NCBI RefSeq assembly: GCF_020966775.1
Contig: NZ_JAJKFV010000029.1
Span: 117,001-181,000, forward strand
Source: Rhodopirellula halodulae
Lineage (GTDB): Bacteria; Planctomycetota; Planctomycetia; Pirellulales; Pirellulaceae
DNA: 64,000 nt
Direction: 5' to 3'
Translations under genes and position numbers: made by a program
Notes under the pieces: generated by a model
What the model saw: only the letters and a program-made list of their open reading frames with translations
Database searches by the model: none
Told to the model about the DNA's origin: nothing
Shown here: piece by piece, positions 27,701 to 35,836 of the stretch
Layout: every line of letters starts with the position of its first letter
Position numbering within the stretch: position 1 is the stretch's first letter

Positions 27701-30700
27701 ACCCGGAATCGTCACTTGTGACGTCTGCCGCCGTAATGTCCTCGGGCGAACGAATCGTGTTGGGAACGCTGGACGGAAAGATTGAATTGTGGTCGCGTGA
27801 TCTTTCGCAACGCTTGCAGTCGTTGCCATCGCACGATGGGCCGGTCAACGACTTGGTGTGCGCCGGGGACCGTCATTTGTTGTCGGCGTCCAGCGATCGG
27901 ACGGTTCGAGTTTGGCGATACGACCCGGACCGCTCAACAATCGATCCTCGGTTCACACCACACTGGCACGTCGGCCCGGTGGAGCAGGTGGATGGAGCGG
28001 TGAATGCGGACGAGTTGTGGTTCGCGTCCGCTGTGAATGAGGCGGGAAGAGGACGCGTGGATGTTTGGAAAGCCGAACTCGACTCGACCGAGCCCGCGAT
28101 CCGACAAGGCCGATTCGCGAAGCATGAGTCAGAAGTGTCGGCGATCGCAGTGTGGTTCGAAGTGGGTGACGATGAGGAAGTCCCGATGCTAGCCAGCGGA
28201 GACACCGCGGGCAAAGTGTGGAGCTGGAACGCGAGTGATTTGAAGGAGAGCGATCCAACGCGGACCATTCAAAACGCGGTTCAAAGTTTGACGTCTCGAC
28301 AGGAGACAACCACCGCTTCCTCACAACAAAGATTGGGCGTTACCAAAAACGCTGAAATGGAAACTCCGGTCGTGCACACCGGCGGTGTTCGCGACATTCG
28401 ATACGACGAGGCGTCGGGGCAGTTGGTAAGCGCGGGCAATGACTACCTCGCCAAGGTTTGGCGGTCGGTGGATGGCGGCGATCATCCGACCATGGGGCGA
28501 TGGGAATGCGAACGTGTGTTGCGAGGCCATGGCGGAGCGGTGCGTTCGGCGGTGTTGTTGCCAGGGACAACAGGCGATGTCTTGTCGTTGGGCGACGATC
28601 CTTCGCTTCGTTATTGGGACGCAGCGACCGGATCGCTTGACACCGACCAAGCTCCACAAGCGTCAAGCGATTTCATTTCACGAGTGGACGCGGAGTTCGT
28701 CAACGAAGGCGGTGACGAGGATCCCTTGCGAGCTATCGCTCACGATGACGAAATTTGGTCGGCTCGGTTCAGTTCCGATGGTCAACGAGTTGTGACCTCA
28801 AGCCGCGATCACACCGCTCGGATTCTGACGATCGACCCCCACCGCAATGGCTTTCTCGAACAACTGACCATCACGCCAAACGAAGAGGACTCGGTTCAAG
28901 ATTCCTTGGTGGAGGGGACGGCTTTCGGAGCGATGTCGATGCGTGTGGATCCACTGCATCGCCGATTGTTCTTGGGCAATGCAGACGCGATTGTTCGTCT
29001 TTGGGATTTGGATCGCGGGACTGAAATTGGAACCCTTCGCGGCACGGGACTGAATGATGTGTTGGCACTTTCCGAAGACGGAAAGTGGATCGCAACCGGA
29101 GCCAGTTCGCCGGACGCCGACGTGCTGGTTTGGGAATTGGATGCGGGGGCGACCGCGAGTCCACGCTTGCGATATCAATGGAAGGGGCATGAGGAATCCG
29201 TCGCTGCACTTGCGATTTCGTCCGACAATCGTTGGTTGTTCAGCGGCGATCGTGCCGGACGCGGACGCATTTGGGATTTGCGAACGGGCGAACCACACGG
29301 CGATCCAATCGACGATCTGTTGGGTTCCCGCATCAACGCCGCGGCGTTCGCGAGCGATGGGCGAAGTCTTTGGATTGGATCGGACAACCAGAGTCTGATG
29401 CGTTGGGATGTGGAGTCGCAACGTTGGGACGAGCGTCTCAGTGGCGAAGGTGCGATCAACTCCGTTGTGTTGTCTCCGTCCGGCGATCAAGCCATCACCG
29501 TGGAGGAGTCGCAGCGGGTCGATTCGGTCGAGACCCAAGTCGTTTGGTGGGATTTGGCAAACGATCGGCGGCAATCGTTGGTGAAGCAGGTCGTGCAGAA
29601 AGGCGACACCAATGCATACGGAGGACGTCCGCTGCTGAACAGTGTGTCTTGGAATGGCGAAGCCAAGCGACTTCGAGTGGCCGTGACTCCCGTCGGTGAG
29701 GATCTCGCTCGAGTCGAGACGTTTGACCTGTCGGGCGACGTTGGTTCGGCCAAGCGAATCGCCGCATTTGAATTGCCCGGCCAACTGGGGGCGTGCGGCG
29801 CCGTTTCGTCGCTACCCAACGAACGTTTTCTGACGATGCACGGGAACTCCGCTTTTCTGTGGGATGAAGCGACTCAATCGCATCGTATGAGCTACCGCGC
29901 CCACGGTGCGGTGACTCGGGCCGCTTTTGCTTCGCACGATCAACGTGTGATCACTGCCAGTCGCAGCGTCAAAATTTGGAATGCAACAACGGGCAAAACC
30001 GTCGGCAAGCTTGAGTCACCCCACGAGGGAACCATTCGAGCGGTCGCGTTGGTTCCCACCCACGGTTTTCGTTTTGTAACCGGCGGCGATGACTCCGCGA
30101 TTCGAGTTTGGGATTTTGACGAGTCAAACGGTGAATTTCAGCAGGTGCGTCAATGGCAGGACCCGCTGTTAGCGGGCGGGATCACTTCGCTGGATGTCTC
30201 GCCGGACGCGAAAACGGTTCTCGCGACGACGCACCGAGGAACGGCGGCCTTGTTGGATTTGGAGTCCGATGAACAGACTGTTTTGCTGGCTGACCCATCG
30301 GTCGGAAAGTTGAATGTTGGTCGATTCTCGAAGGACGGGCAGTGGGTCGTGGTTGGGGGTGACGACAAGGTGGCTCGGTTGTGGCGGATGCCTTCGCGAG
30401 AGAACGATGCGGGCCAGTCCGGTGTGAATACCCCCATCGAGTTCGTTGGTCACGCGGAACCCATCGTGGACGCGGTGGTTCAGTTGAACCCCATCCGAAT
30501 TCTAACCGCCAGTCGCGATCGTTCGGTGCGAGTTTGGGATCCTGCGATCGCCGAAGGCTCGTCAGAGAACAAGTCTCGCGGACGTGTGCTGCTGGAGTTG
30601 CGGGATGAGGGAGGCCCATTGTCCGCGATGGATCTGACATCCGACGGGGATCTGTTGGTGACCGCTTCGGAAGATGGTTCGGTTCGGTTATGGCCCGCGA

Positions 30701-30723
30701 CGTCCGCCGATTCGCCCAACTGA
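24769..30723 (+). CDS. Membrane Ser/Thr protein kinase with N-terminal TxxD/E array and WD40 domain
   Basis: This 1984-residue protein has five parts. Residues 1-265 are very acidic with about two dozen (A/Q/G)TV-type repeats. Residues about 320-600 form a Hanks-type kinase: GEGGMGNV (327-334), catalytic Lys349, HRDIKPEN with Asp455, and DWG at 473-475 in place of DFG, a variant common in planctomycetes. A transmembrane segment lies near 713-735. A long Ala/Glu/Asn-rich coiled coil spans about 740-870. From about 900 to the end are WD40 repeats (for example VNDLVCAGDRHLLSASSDRTVRVWR). The kinase should be cytoplasmic and the coiled coil and propeller should lie across the membrane. All key catalytic residues are present. 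It is coupled to the preceding LERR-motif gene and converges with the export locus. Confidence 0.88.
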   Translation: MANDDEFEKDPSPLDESATENRFDLDETVEETGDLHEESGGRLSETIQQDDLDATVEEDAVAKGTESDPNRTLEETDATVLEDGFDPDATALDLDQTVREDSPPSGSDEDPNATVVETEQTINDPDATLVELDQTVDASHATVADANLTVRDDTLLGETLDPDATVIENEGTVFDGGTVLEGDADLEDGIALEEANTVFDEDATLLEDEGTVLQDDVNRDDATVIDETIVTGDGIALDATIGTNDGTVLTDANISQTINPRELSEEDVSYWSKLSQEFHTGADAANTFSAFESAVVGSALPLRGRQVTTPQQSETEASDYRLVRLLGEGGMGNVFVARQGSLDRLIAVKIIKPLDDQKRAKLQQQGRLKDTENSRRQQFLTEAVITGDLDHPNIVPIHDVAVTGENTLFYAMKRVVGTPWNKVIQEKSRDENLEILIKVADAIAFAHTRGIIHRDIKPENVMLGDFGVVMVMDWGIALATPQFEKLNSITPAKGLGGTPSFMSPEMATGPLESIGPASDVYLLGATLFMIVTGKAPHHAKNVRDCLRAVANNEIRDVDSRYEGELLRIARKAMATRPEDRYASVPEFQDAIREYRSHSESIALASRAADDLASAEETLAYTSFSRATFGFEEALHLWDGNQKAREGIANARLAHAEAAYGNKDFDLGLSLLKPKGELLHSTPEHQSLAEKLELAIQDRKKRESRFTLLKRAAAAMLLFIFVGGAFALVTINAKERKATRLAEEVTAEYERAEAEKNRAEENLSQANANLELAREKEQEAKANAKRAAENEATAKENARIAKLNAAEARQNAEEAKRNEAKAIANGKLAERNAIEAERNADEAKQNAEAARLAQAEAEYESYVSRVGLAKARVDRNEFADARRILEELIAEHRAKHPQQSLPWELRWLQATANQAAEVVRLPRVASMLALSTTKQPSDVVSGQLIEPEHFGVLVDENGGVSTVQVKGSRIDVSAMDWKHPESSLVTSAAVMSSGERIVLGTLDGKIELWSRDLSQRLQSLPSHDGPVNDLVCAGDRHLLSASSDRTVRVWRYDPDRSTIDPRFTPHWHVGPVEQVDGAVNADELWFASAVNEAGRGRVDVWKAELDSTEPAIRQGRFAKHESEVSAIAVWFEVGDDEEVPMLASGDTAGKVWSWNASDLKESDPTRTIQNAVQSLTSRQETTTASSQQRLGVTKNAEMETPVVHTGGVRDIRYDEASGQLVSAGNDYLAKVWRSVDGGDHPTMGRWECERVLRGHGGAVRSAVLLPGTTGDVLSLGDDPSLRYWDAATGSLDTDQAPQASSDFISRVDAEFVNEGGDEDPLRAIAHDDEIWSARFSSDGQRVVTSSRDHTARILTIDPHRNGFLEQLTITPNEEDSVQDSLVEGTAFGAMSMRVDPLHRRLFLGNADAIVRLWDLDRGTEIGTLRGTGLNDVLALSEDGKWIATGASSPDADVLVWELDAGATASPRLRYQWKGHEESVAALAISSDNRWLFSGDRAGRGRIWDLRTGEPHGDPIDDLLGSRINAAAFASDGRSLWIGSDNQSLMRWDVESQRWDERLSGEGAINSVVLSPSGDQAITVEESQRVDSVETQVVWWDLANDRRQSLVKQVVQKGDTNAYGGRPLLNSVSWNGEAKRLRVAVTPVGEDLARVETFDLSGDVGSAKRIAAFELPGQLGACGAVSSLPNERFLTMHGNSAFLWDEATQSHRMSYRAHGAVTRAAFASHDQRVITASRSVKIWNATTGKTVGKLESPHEGTIRAVALVPTHGFRFVTGGDDSAIRVWDFDESNGEFQQVRQWQDPLLAGGITSLDVSPDAKTVLATTHRGTAALLDLESDEQTVLLADPSVGKLNVGRFSKDGQWVVVGGDDKVARLWRMPSRENDAGQSGVNTPIEFVGHAEPIVDAVVQLNPIRILTASRDRSVRVWDPAIAEGSSENKSRGRVLLELRDEGGPLSAMDLTSDGDLLVTASEDGSVRLWPATSADSPN

Positions 30724-30725
30724 AT

Positions 30726-30742
30726 TCGCGATCGGGTCGCGA
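30726..30742. terminator. Short hairpin between convergent genes (weak candidate)
   Basis: TCGCGA at 30726-30731 pairs with TCGCGA at 30737-30742 around a TCGGG loop. It lies in the 31-base gap between the kinase stop and the M50-HlyD stop. The stem is only six pairs with no T tract. Confidence 0.3.
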
Positions 30743-30754
30743 TTCCTGCGGGAG

Positions 30755-33028
30755 TCAACTTTGATTGAGTCGAAAGTTGCTGGCGAACCATCGGGTGACG
30801 CGCTTCCAAACCGACATTGGCGTGCCATCAATGGTCGCTTTGACGGATGCGTTCATGGGAGGTTGCACATCCATCAGCGCATTGTCGGAGTTGAGTTGCA
30901 AGGTAACCAGATAGTTCCCTGACTCTTGATCCGGTTGGCTGGCCACGTTTGAAACGCTGGCCTGGGCGGTTCTTCCTGTGAATATTTGGAATCGGGCAGT
31001 TTGCCCGACGCGGACTTGGCCGATGTCGGTGGCGGGAACCTGCATTTCGACGCGGTGACCTTTGTCACCGACAATGCGGCACAGTGAAGTGCCGGTTGGC
31101 ATCCAGGCTCCGCGGTTGATCGGATCAGTTGGGTGTCCCGACCAACTGATTTGAGAGAAGGTTCGCTCGTTCAGTGTTGTGTGGCGAAGCGGAGAAGTCA
31201 CCAGACGCCCGGCATGAGGGGCGACCAACTGACGTCGCTCGTTTTCTGTTCGAAGCGTCGCCAGTTGCTGCTGTTTGGATCGCAACGCGGTTTCCAGTGT
31301 CGGCAGCGTGAGCGTCGATGTGGGAACCTCAGTTTGGACCACTCGGTGAATGCGTTGGCCTTGAAGTGTGGCTCGAAGCTCAGCGATTTCTCCTTCCAAT
31401 TGCAGCTCTTTGAGTGAAGCTTTCCAGTTGGTCAGTTCCGCGATCAATTCATCTTTCGCGATTTTCGTTTCGGCGGAACGGACGTGATTCAGTTGTCCTT
31501 CGGAAGTAACGATAATTTCGGTCTGCTGAATGGGCTGCAGCGATGCGGTGCCGCGGATGGAATTTGGAAGGGGGACAAAACCCAACGCTGCCGCCGCCAG
31601 ACAAAAACTGGAGATCATCAACGCCGGACGCCACTTCGGCGTTTTGGATTGGCTATTGATGGGCGCCTGCAACACGGCCGACAACCATCGCCGGCCGATG
31701 AATGCGCAGATCGCAAAAATACTGGTGATTGCCAGTAGCTTGGCACCGATCGAACCCAATTGTCCCAGCAAGAACCAAGCGAGACCACCAAAGACGACCA
31801 GCCGATAGAGGCCGCTGAGAAGAGCATAGCCAACCATTCCAAGCGATCTGGAATCGTTGAGTTCCAACGCCGGGATTTGCTCGTCATCTTGTTGCAACGC
31901 CTTGATTCCCCAGATCAGGCTTCGCAATCGTCGCTGCAGCCCGGCTCGGGAACGCGATGCCAAGTTCGGCACACCGATCGCATCCGACAGCAAGTAATAG
32001 CCGTCATAGCGCATCAGCGGATTGCCATTAAGGATCAACGTGTTGACGGAGGTGATGACGATCAACAAACAAAGAATGTCTCTCGGGAATCCCGGCATGG
32101 CCAACGACCAAGCCAGCAACGCCACGGTGCTGATACCGATCTCTGCTAGTATTCCGGCTCCCGAAACCAACATGCGTTTCCACGGTTGCCGAAACAGCCA
32201 AGCGTCGGACACGTCGCAATACAAACAAGGGATTCCGAATAGCAGCATGATTCCCATTTCGTTGCAGCGACCGCCGAAGGCTTTGCACGCGAACGCATGA
32301 GCCAATTCGTGAAAGACTTTCGCTGTCGAAACCAGGACCACGAAGCCGAGCCAATGCCAACTGGTCGAAAAGTCGAGGACGGTTTGCTGCATTCCCATCC
32401 ACAACCGTTCCCAGTGCGTCACCAGGACGACGCCGGACAACGATAGCCATCCGACAGCGATTGCAACCAACAGACGACGGTAGGGTCTCACGAAGGGCGT
32501 GAGGCGATGCACCACCCAAGTCAGCCACGGATCAGGATCAATCAAAGGAATTCGGATCGCGAATGGGTTGCCCAGTCTGCGGCCCCAGCGACGCGCGGAT
32601 TGCCAGCCTGATGTTTGTTGTGCCTCGGCTTGCCGGCTCGCCGCATCCCGTAACGCAGGCTGCCAGCCTGCGGCCTTCCCTCCACCAACTTCCAACTGCC
32701 CTGGATCTCTTCCCGCATCGAGCCATCCATGTCGATCCGCATCGGCGACGAAGTGGCGGAAGCTGTCGCGAGCCAACAAACTCGGTGCCAGTAATCTCCG
32801 GCAGTGCTTGTAAGCTTCGTCAACGCTTCGCTTGCCATCGAAACTTTGCAGGATGGCAAGTTCCTCTTCGTCCAGCATCCATTGTTCATCCGCTGGGCGT
32901 TCACCCTTTCGCTTGGATCGAAAAGGATCGCGAATCACCCACCGGATCGTTCGACCGATTTGGATGGGTCGGCAAATCAGATCCGGTCGTAACCGAAAGC
33001 GGGTGGCTTGAGCGAGCGGCGCACTCAT
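30755..33028 (-). CDS. Site-2 protease (M50)-HlyD fusion with PqqD-like N-terminal region
   Basis: The protein has 757 residues. Residues about 50-103 (LDEEELAILQSFDGKRSVDE ... DRHGWLD) resemble the PqqD/RRE peptide-binding fold. Residues 165-480 are a multi-pass M50 metalloprotease: zinc motif HELAH (240-244), and NGNPLMRYDGYY (334-345) with the third ligand Asp342. Residues about 500-735 are a HlyD-type adaptor with lipoyl-like halves and a helical hairpin. This recalls YydH-like and planctomycete peptide-export proteins. Residues 115-146 are a Gly/Ala/Gln-rich insert encoded by a repeat-like DNA element. The start overlaps the stop of the upstream HlyD gene by four bases (ATGA). The substrate is unknown. 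Confidence 0.82.
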   Translation of the reverse strand: MSAPLAQATRFRLRPDLICRPIQIGRTIRWVIRDPFRSKRKGERPADEQWMLDEEELAILQSFDGKRSVDEAYKHCRRLLAPSLLARDSFRHFVADADRHGWLDAGRDPGQLEVGGGKAAGWQPALRDAASRQAEAQQTSGWQSARRWGRRLGNPFAIRIPLIDPDPWLTWVVHRLTPFVRPYRRLLVAIAVGWLSLSGVVLVTHWERLWMGMQQTVLDFSTSWHWLGFVVLVSTAKVFHELAHAFACKAFGGRCNEMGIMLLFGIPCLYCDVSDAWLFRQPWKRMLVSGAGILAEIGISTVALLAWSLAMPGFPRDILCLLIVITSVNTLILNGNPLMRYDGYYLLSDAIGVPNLASRSRAGLQRRLRSLIWGIKALQQDDEQIPALELNDSRSLGMVGYALLSGLYRLVVFGGLAWFLLGQLGSIGAKLLAITSIFAICAFIGRRWLSAVLQAPINSQSKTPKWRPALMISSFCLAAAALGFVPLPNSIRGTASLQPIQQTEIIVTSEGQLNHVRSAETKIAKDELIAELTNWKASLKELQLEGEIAELRATLQGQRIHRVVQTEVPTSTLTLPTLETALRSKQQQLATLRTENERRQLVAPHAGRLVTSPLRHTTLNERTFSQISWSGHPTDPINRGAWMPTGTSLCRIVGDKGHRVEMQVPATDIGQVRVGQTARFQIFTGRTAQASVSNVASQPDQESGNYLVTLQLNSDNALMDVQPPMNASVKATIDGTPMSVWKRVTRWFASNFRLNQS
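32590..32680. repeat. Repeat-like element inserted in frame within the M50-HlyD gene
   Basis: TGCCAGCCTG occurs at 32601-32610 and again at 32661-32670. The second copy lies in a near-perfect palindrome, GCAGGCTGCCAGCCTGC, at 32655-32671. The segment codes for AGWQPALRDAASRQAEAQQT, a low-complexity stretch between the PqqD-like and protease regions. I recall a similar dispersed GCAGGCTGGCAGCCTGC element from Rhodopirellula genomes, but could not check copies. Confidence 0.6.
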
Positions 33029-34134
33029 GGTGAGGAGTCGCCTTTGCCGGTCGGCAGTTGCAGTTTGGCGGAAGCACCCGGCAGAACTTCACCATTTGAG
33101 TTGTCGAACTCCACCCAAAAACGAGTCTCCTTGGTGAGTGGATCCACTTCCGGGCTGATGAAGAGCGATTCACCCTTGCGTGTCAGGGTTTCGCCGCTGG
33201 GGAGTTCCAGCATCAACGTGGGTGTGGTCGATTGCTGAAGGGTGGAAATCCATTTTGCAGGCAGAAAGCCTTCCACACGAAGACGGTCCAAGTGAACGAT
33301 CCTCGCGACGGCTTCGCCCGACGGGATCCAGTCGCCAACCCGATGAGTGAGGTCCACCACGACACCGGGCAAAGGTGATTGCAAATGCAGTTGTTCGACC
33401 TGTGTTTGTGCCAGTTCGGTGCGTTCGGCTTGCAGGTCCAGTTGAAGTTTCGCGACGGTTTGGTCCGCTTCCGCCTGCTTCAACGCCACTTCGGCGGCAT
33501 AAACTTCATTGTCCAAGGTCTCTTTTTCGATCGCATCCACGGATTGCTGGAGACGGTGGACTTCTTGATCAAAGACGGCTTGTTTGGTTTCCAACATGCG
33601 TTGTTCGTAGGCCAGCTTCAGTTGATCGATTTCGGATTGTGACACCGCGTCGGCAAATTCTTCTTTTGCGTTGATGGCTCGTGACCATTCGTTCTTGGCG
33701 ACTGCTTCGGCCTTCTCTGCCGCAAGAACTCGATTTTTGTTCTCCGCAATCCGTTGGTGAATCGACTGTTCGGCGGCGTGTTTTTTGGCCGCCAGGCGTT
33801 GGGAATCGAGCGATGCCTGAGCGGCGTCCATCGCAAGGGTTTGTCGCTGCTTGAACTGAAGAATGGCTAGTTCTTGTTTCGCCGAACGAAGCTGAATCGA
33901 TGCCACCGCATCATCCAGCTTCGCGATGAGATCACCCTTGGCAACAACGTCGCCTTCGCCAACAAGAAGCTCCTGCAGACGTCCGCTTTGAATGGCCACG
34001 GCGGAACCGGATTGAGCGGGCGTGACGACCAATCCTTCCAACCAAATCGCTGGTCGTGCTGAAGTGGGATTGTCCTCAGCGAAGACCCAAGTCGGAAGGT
34101 ACAGCAGTGCGATGCAAAAGGTCCAACGAAACAT
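33025..34134 (-). CDS. HlyD-type periplasmic adaptor (membrane fusion protein)
   Basis: The 369-residue protein has a signal sequence (FCIALLYLPTWVFAED). A lipoyl-like half domain (GRLQELLVGEGDVVAKGDLIAKLDD) comes next. A long alpha-helical hairpin of about 150 residues rich in Ala, Gln and Glu follows, then the second lipoyl half (LQSPLPGVVVDLTHRVGDWIPSGE) and a beta-barrel part. This is the standard adaptor architecture linking an inner-membrane transporter with a TolC-type channel. The ATG at 34132-34134 shares one base with the stop of the upstream gene (TGATG), and the 3' end overlaps the protease fusion by four bases. The three genes form one operon. Confidence 0.85.
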   Translation of the reverse strand: MFRWTFCIALLYLPTWVFAEDNPTSARPAIWLEGLVVTPAQSGSAVAIQSGRLQELLVGEGDVVAKGDLIAKLDDAVASIQLRSAKQELAILQFKQRQTLAMDAAQASLDSQRLAAKKHAAEQSIHQRIAENKNRVLAAEKAEAVAKNEWSRAINAKEEFADAVSQSEIDQLKLAYEQRMLETKQAVFDQEVHRLQQSVDAIEKETLDNEVYAAEVALKQAEADQTVAKLQLDLQAERTELAQTQVEQLHLQSPLPGVVVDLTHRVGDWIPSGEAVARIVHLDRLRVEGFLPAKWISTLQQSTTPTLMLELPSGETLTRKGESLFISPEVDPLTKETRFWVEFDNSNGEVLPGASAKLQLPTGKGDSSP

Positions 34135-35510
34135 CACCAAAGTTCCTCCAGCGACTCAAAGAAGGGACGAAAGAGCATGAACGCGAGGCTACTGTCACCG
34201 GCGTGGACGTCGCCGACAACCGTTGCCCCAAGTAGAGTCTGTTCGAAATCACCCGAGGAAATGTTTGCCGCAGCCAACATCGCAATCGTGGGGTTGCCAG
34301 CTTCGTTGACAGTCACAACCGACGCCACTTGTTCGATTTCAGACGACCAAGCAACGTCAGGTTGAGACCGCAATTGAAGCTGGCTAACAAGTGGTTTTTT
34401 TTGTGATTGAGCGTGCAGGATGTAGTGCAGGTGTCGCTCCGGGAGATGCAGCCTCGCCTGAACTCCCGAATCGACATTGACCACGTCGAGCAACCATTGG
34501 CCTTGGAAGACATCACGGCCGAGCAGTGATTTCTCCTCGTCCCATCGGTGAACGGTTCCTCTAGATTCAGCTCGGATGATCATCGACGCTTGGATGCGCT
34601 GAATGAACTGTTGTTGCTTTTCGAGTGAAGCGATTCTCTCTTTCAGCACCAGTTCGTTGGTGGAAGATTCTGATGCGGAGCAAGATGGAGAGAGGCTGGT
34701 CGATCGTGTGCTTCGGTCGGAACGCACGGTGCGTCGTGCCGCCAATTCTGCCTTTGCCGTCGCGAGGTTGCCACGAATGATTTCGGACTGCAGATCGAGT
34801 TCGTCGCTTTGAAGTCGAAGCAGCACATCGCCCGCTTCAACCGATTGATGCTGCTCAACATCGACTTGAACGACGCGTCCGGAGGTTGGGGCGAAAACTC
34901 TTTGTTGTTGGATCGGGTGAAGCGTGCCTTCCACCGGGATCCGCAGGGGAACTCGAATTACGAACAACGCGGCGGTGATCAATACGAGTGCAATCGGAAG
35001 TGCTTTTCGCCACGTTCCGAGTTGTGGTGAGTTCAGTGAGTCATCTTGCGTGTCAACGATTCGCTGGATGGAGGTGGCAACCTCCGGTGCAATGGTCTGC
35101 CAGTCACTCCGTAATTCGGACGAATCAACGATGGTGGGCGACTGGAACGTTTCCAGAATCAGGTAAGAAACGGTCTGCTTCGCGTCACTCGACTGCAATG
35201 GCAACAGCAACAGCGTGCTGACTTCGTTGTCGCGTCGGTAGGCGTCGAGAAGTTGGTTGAACGAGGAGGTGCTGGAGGAATCCGAGGTAGTGGCCAACTC
35301 ATCCAGGATTCGCTGCCATTCGCAAGCCAATCCGGAGTCCAGTGAAACACTGGATCGCACGGACGACGCAATCGGACGCCATCTCTCGTTGATTTGGGAG
35401 AACCACAGAACCCGGTCAGCGCGTGTGCAAGCGGCGATGTGATGACACAGTTGATACGGTGTCATCGCATCTTGTTTTGAAGACGCGGTGTGAAACTGAA
35501 CGGAGGTCAT
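34134..35510 (-). CDS. Membrane-anchored HlyD-like protein with GAF-like N-terminal domain
   Basis: The 458-residue protein has a cytoplasmic N-terminal region of about 165 residues resembling a GAF sensor fold (RADRVLWFSQINERWRPIAS ... STLLLLPLQ). One transmembrane helix follows at 169-187 (ALPIALVLITAALFVIRV). A HlyD-type adaptor with lipoyl-like halves (RVFAPTSGRVVQVDVEQHQS and GTVHRW) comes last. The likeness to GAF is by pattern only. It is the first gene of the three-gene adaptor/protease operon and diverges from the TolC-like gene. A role in sensing or coupling export to a cytoplasmic signal is an inference. Confidence 0.7.
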   Translation of the reverse strand: MTSVQFHTASSKQDAMTPYQLCHHIAACTRADRVLWFSQINERWRPIASSVRSSVSLDSGLACEWQRILDELATTSDSSSTSSFNQLLDAYRRDNEVSTLLLLPLQSSDAKQTVSYLILETFQSPTIVDSSELRSDWQTIAPEVATSIQRIVDTQDDSLNSPQLGTWRKALPIALVLITAALFVIRVPLRIPVEGTLHPIQQQRVFAPTSGRVVQVDVEQHQSVEAGDVLLRLQSDELDLQSEIIRGNLATAKAELAARRTVRSDRSTRSTSLSPSCSASESSTNELVLKERIASLEKQQQFIQRIQASMIIRAESRGTVHRWDEEKSLLGRDVFQGQWLLDVVNVDSGVQARLHLPERHLHYILHAQSQKKPLVSQLQLRSQPDVAWSSEIEQVASVVTVNEAGNPTIAMLAAANISSGDFEQTLLGATVVGDVHAGDSSLAFMLFRPFFESLEELW

Positions 35511-35836
35511 GAAGCGTTTGTGTCCCGGCGTTTTGTATGTCCGACGAAGGAACGAACACCGATGGATCGTGAAATTCGATCTCGCATTTTAACCAGCGTG
35601 TGGAAAGTCTCTCGTCTGAGTTTCTCGGGTGTTGTGAAACTGCATCGGGGGCAATTGATGCAGTTTCGTTCAATCTCAATGCACCGATCGGACGAATAAT
35701 GCCGGTAGTGCGGGGGGCGACGATTGTTCGGCCTGCGCGCTCATGTTGCCGAACGGTGTTTTCTGAACCGCAGCGGTTTCTGAGCCGCGTAGGTCCCAGA
35801 GCCTCGGCCGCATGATTCAACAAGCAGGGGGAAACG
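35511..35836. other. Divergent promoter region of the export locus
   Basis: This 326-base region lies between the GAF-HlyD gene (minus) and the TolC-like gene (plus), so it should hold promoters for both halves of the exporter. I looked for a short peptide gene that could be an export substrate and found none with a convincing start and ribosome site. Confidence 0.55.

Noticed and set aside
35490-35815. Short plus-strand frames in the divergent export-locus promoter as possible precursor peptide
   Set aside because: No ribosome site, no leader or core features, overlap with the GAF-HlyD start.
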